35,157 nucleotides of DNA from CAZFLY01 sp964519995 (GTDB lineage: Bacteria; Planctomycetota; Phycisphaerae; Sedimentisphaerales; Anaerobacaceae): positions 1 to 35,157 of the forward strand of contig CAZFLY010000029.1 of NCBI GenBank assembly GCA_964519995.1. Reading direction: 5' to 3'. The position numbers were made by a program, and so were the translations under genes. Positions 33,601 through 35,157 of the stretch are shown here, piece after piece. The first letter of the stretch is position 1, and each line of letters starts with the position of its first letter. The notes under the pieces are model-generated. The model saw only the letters and a list, made by a program, of their open reading frames with translations, was not told the origin of the DNA and ran no database searches.

Positions 33601-34599
33601 TTCGATAGTCCAGTAGTCGTAATCTCCGCCGCGACAAAAAATGCCCTGAAATGATTTAGCATAAGGATGGCTACCAGGTTCGTAATAAAAGCGATTTCCG
33701 CGAATAGTCAGTCTCAAAATGCCACCTCTTACGTATACTTGCATGCCATCATCGTGATTATCATTAACTTTCAACGAATTTCTAACAGTGTTATACTGCC
33801 ATGTTTGGTCATTGCCTCCTACAACACGCAAACCATCAAGACAAAACTTGTTTATTGTATTGTACTCAATGAGTGAATTGTATCCTCCGGCTAAAATACC
33901 GTGAGCCACATTAAAAATATTGTTATTACGAATAATGGCATTACCGCCTCTTAAATCTATGCCGGTCGCCATATTTGCAGCCCAATCGTTCTGGTCCCAT
34001 GTATCAGTTAGCGTATCCGACGCCGTTGAGATAGTGCAATTTTCAATCGTAACGTGGTTGCTATTTCCAAATGAGCCTGTATTTGCAAGCTTGATACAAC
34101 TGTTAGGGTATGCTCCCGCAAGCTCAGGACTTACAGTGAGCCCCTTAAAAACCCAATAACCGAACCCCTCAACATTTATATATCCTAAGCATGGGTCGTT
34201 ATCTGTTTCTGCCTCTATGGTTATTGTCCCTTCGTTATTGTGCCATCCCGAATAATTAGTTATGAGCCCATGATACCCTGTTAAGAGCTTAATTGTATCG
34301 CTTTGTGCAACAGGGGCTTCTGGATTGCTAACATCGCCATCCGGGTATTGTCGGCGCTGAATTTTTCTAGCAGTAAAAACCGATTCCAACGTACCCCACG
34401 CAGTTTCAGTAGACAGACCGTCATTGTCTGCCGTATCCCCATCAACAGGGTCGCAATAATAAGTGGTTGCGGTTGCTGTGTTAATTACCGTAATGTGACA
34501 AAGTGAACAGGTAATTAACAGGCCGACCATGAAACAGTCCCATGAGTGTGCCCACTTTGGCCTATATCTCGATTGAAATGTTCTTGCGTTATTTACCAT
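30460..34599 (-). CDS. Secreted multidomain protein: beta-helix, InlB-type repeats, propeller, C-terminal sorting tail
   Basis: 1379 residues. Signal peptide about 24-45 (MVGLLITCSLCHITVINTAT). Right-handed parallel beta-helix (about 46-470: repeated VTIENCTI, AIIRNNNIF, LIEYNTI, TIENNLIF, VIVNNTIV) of the pectate-lyase-like type. Three tandem bacterial InlB B-like repeats of about 71 residues (475-687; GSVxKxPxKASYxxGExVxL and F.xWxGD). Ig-like domain (690-803). A propeller (806-1172) with six DIY/DIF blade motifs, the clearest with VVWQDNR, plus a seventh weaker one. A ZU5-like domain (1185-1317; YDFGPSGIEFSQPV, THFTPFYV). Tail: Asp/Gly-rich, then GGGGGGGC (Cys1334), AISPISEVTF, a hydrophobic helix and KLRDRRNRKN. 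It is probably a surface carbohydrate-binding or carbohydrate-acting protein; no catalytic residues could be assigned. The start has no Shine-Dalgarno sequence. Confidence 0.88.
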   Translation of the reverse strand: MVNNARTFQSRYRPKWAHSWDCFMVGLLITCSLCHITVINTATATTYYCDPVDGDTADNDGLSTETAWGTLESVFTARKIQRRQYPDGDVSNPEAPVAQSDTIKLLTGYHGLITNYSGWHNNEGTITIEAETDNDPCLGYINVEGFGYWVFKGLTVSPELAGAYPNSCIKLANTGSFGNSNHVTIENCTISTASDTLTDTWDQNDWAANMATGIDLRGGNAIIRNNNIFNVAHGILAGGYNSLIEYNTINKFCLDGLRVVGGNDQTWQYNTVRNSLKVNDNHDDGMQVYVRGGILRLTIRGNRFYYEPGSHPYAKSFQGIFCRGGDYDYWTIENNLIFVDHYHGISIDDPVGTVIVNNTIVRPPGSNRTPWIKIYYPENAANVIIRNNIAYSYSPSSDPNITKDHNIQLGESGYDPTNVFNDYANLDFTLKAGSPAVNVGTTTNTPSIDILGNTRDNQPDVGCYEYIPSDPNGQVYTLSVTAAHGSVTKSPDKASYSYGETVTLQAVPDAGYNFVNWSGDISGGSNPMTFIMDSDKSVTATFAVDTYTLTITSINGSVIKTPNKASYSHGEVVALEAIPNTGYHFLNWTGDASGSDSLTAITMNNNKEVVATFAINIYTLDITTVGGSVVKTPDKASYDHGETVTLRAIPDTGYSFLSWSGDLSGSNNPATLTMNTDKSIAANFTVVNPDETAPSISNCSPAPGSIQVPLNNLMTLDATDDNTGIDPDSIVIKINDEIIYSGNQAEYTSIHGTCRRSGTNANYKFVYQPENPFDFDQVVAVSVTASDIAGNTLNQYAYSFKTEMRSFGKNIKVNSDTEAPDKGGVVTAADAEGNIWIVWHAGLDDERDIYISKLTAGTEYFGDSIRVTRNEYDQCNPALAVGADGSLYVVWQDNRRGNWDIYASVSSDGVEWSNERRITDSNDNQINPDIAVDNQSPNRAYAVWQDDGAGNYDIYITSSNNGFITETTSRITSNNTNQTEPAIAVGPGNVVYVVWIDYRNGRTDIYGASSDYSTWTNVPVVSNPANQSSPALACEPGKSVLHLLWMDDSGGNMDIYHAMTNGLPDSSLTGTSIIDDTSGADQLEPTIIATSDMQDRTKIFACWQDKRYVTGHSSDTDIFFAELSHGYAGTNILIGDDRTNSNQVGPAIGTDRYCQPYIVWIDDRDDLPGVYCAGTTYMSPIPTVSTDVSALSGAIVGTDPSAIRDIGDVCVVIPPRAYPTDVKITITEIQNPPAFSMQCLSAYDFGPSGIEFSQPVRVIMPYNVPNSSRSASAYWYNSLTTALSQQGITDIEDIIISSTIHALSFRTTHFTPFYVVSGDDSGGGDSGGGGGGGCAISPISEVTFTQFILPYAGLAAAVVILKLRDRRNRKNNRAIRDGY
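32539..33177 (-). repeat. Three tandem 213-base coding repeats
   Basis: Encodes residues 475-687 of the large protein, three InlB-type units of about 71 residues. The unit consensus has GSV, KTPDKASY, HGETVTL, AIPDTGY.F, WSGD.SG and a closing ATF. The units differ in many codons, so the duplication is old. Confidence 0.8.
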
Positions 34600-34636
34600 T
34601 TAAGCACACAATATCCAAATAAAAGCATGTTAGCAT
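34589..34636 (-). CDS. Possible 15-codon leader ORF
   Basis: GGAAGGA is followed after three bases by ATG, and a 15-codon frame ends in TAA at 34589-34591, overlapping the ATG of the large gene (34597-34599) out of frame. The large gene has no Shine-Dalgarno sequence of its own, so translation of this short frame could deliver ribosomes to it. This is speculative; it may be chance. Confidence 0.25.
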   Translation of the reverse strand: MLTCFYLDIVCLNGK

Positions 34637-35157
34637 ATATCCTTCCAATGTAAATTTTAAGAATAAATCGCTGCAAAGTCAACATAGCCTTGTTGTCTAT
34701 GCTGAATTTACGCATATTCAGGCTGGATTGGGTTGGCGAATTTGCAACTGGCAGTGCAGAAGAAGGGGAAAAATGCAGGGGAAATTACCGCTTGCTTTCT
34801 AACGAAAAGGTTGTTTTTTGGCGTGGTTCTTGGCATTTATGTCTGGATAAAATACGCTCATTATGTACACGCGTGCATCTGGCTAAGGGCCTCAATCGGC
34901 TTGATTTTAGGACCTGACTAGAAGTTAACTTTCGCACTTTTTCGAAGCGGAATTAGCTGTCAAACAAGGGCTTAGGTGCAATTTGGAATTAAACGCATGT
35001 TCGGTAAAAGCTCCGAACATAGCATAAATTCGACGAATGCAGGCGACAAGGCCTCTGGGCCAAGTCTGCCCAGATTAACATCCTCGCAAAAGTGCGAAAG
35101 TTAACTAGTGCTTTGTTACATTTCAATTGATGGATATAATTTCTTTAGTTTTATCCG
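34600..35157. other. Non-coding stretch upstream of the large secreted protein
   Basis: I see no supported gene. Two overlapping plus-strand frames (34690-34921) lack family resemblance and depend on weak starts. The right-hand part holds an inverted-repeat-bounded element (34922-35104). The left part should contain the promoter of the large secreted protein gene, but no convincing pair of promoter boxes was found. Confidence 0.6.
34922..35104. mobile_element. Candidate MITE-like element with 18-bp terminal inverted repeats
   Basis: GTTAACTTTCGCACTTTT (34924-34941) is perfectly inverted at 35088-35105. CTAG occurs immediately outside on the left (34918-34921) and at the right end (35105-35108), a possible 4-base target duplication. 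The 183-base interior holds two perfect hairpins: ATGTTCGG/CCGAACAT (34997-35020) and TCTGGGC/GCCCAGA (35054-35074). No transposase is encoded. Confidence 0.55.

Noticed and set aside
34690..34921. Two overlapping plus-strand frames of 75 and 62 codons (34690-34917 and 34733-34921)
   Set aside because: They overlap in different frames, have no convincing ribosome site or family resemblance, and lie in an otherwise non-coding upstream region. The second has a hydrophobic stretch but too little else to support it.

Overview
The window is bacterial chromosome of moderate base composition with classical ATG/GTG starts and a mixture of good and absent Shine-Dalgarno sequences. The gene content (an envelope-rich Gram-negative set with a type II secretion cluster, a separate GMP synthase ATPase subunit, a GH130 enzyme and a secreted beta-helix protein, plus many palindromic intergenic repeats) fits an uncultured Planctomycetota lineage such as Phycisphaerae best. 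That assignment is an inference: there is no rRNA or other phylogenetic marker I can place directly.

Layout. 1-1142: a gene-free tract of short palindromes and low-complexity repeats. 1143-7320 (minus strand): housekeeping genes in the order M14 peptidase lipoprotein, uvrB, nadC, birA, lpdA. 7599-11067 (plus): a delta-1-pyrroline-5-carboxylate dehydrogenase with a clear terminator, a repeat-filled gap in which hairpins are inserted inside other hairpins, then an L-2-hydroxyglutarate oxidase. 11091-12689 (minus): a patatin-like lipoprotein. 12880-15252 (plus): priA. 15271-16406: a 1 kb segment bounded by two copies of the promoter and 5' half of a tRNA; the right copy is an intact tRNA-Pro(CGG), the left one is broken, and between them lie an unknown ORF and a GIY-YIG nuclease. 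16426-18443 (minus): a GH130 enzyme and the ATPase subunit of GMP synthase. 18613-34599 (minus): one co-directional block with a 1379-residue secreted multidomain protein, a CPBP intramembrane protease and ten type II secretion genes (gspC, D, E, F, G, I, J, K, L, M). 34600-35157: non-coding, with an inverted-repeat-bounded element.

How the genes may work together. The large secreted protein ends in a Gly-rich stretch, one Cys, a transmembrane helix and a basic tail. This is the architecture of C-terminal sorting signals cut by intramembrane proteases. Its stop codon is two bases from the start of a CPBP-family glutamic protease, and the type II secretion genes follow on the same strand. The simplest reading is a self-contained secretion and surface-anchoring module: export by Sec and type II secretion, with processing and anchoring at the Cys by the CPBP enzyme (a myxosortase-like arrangement). 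The second notable observation is the nested palindromes around 9397-9661, where an empty and a filled copy of the same site both occur in the window and each insert is flanked by a 2-base duplication.
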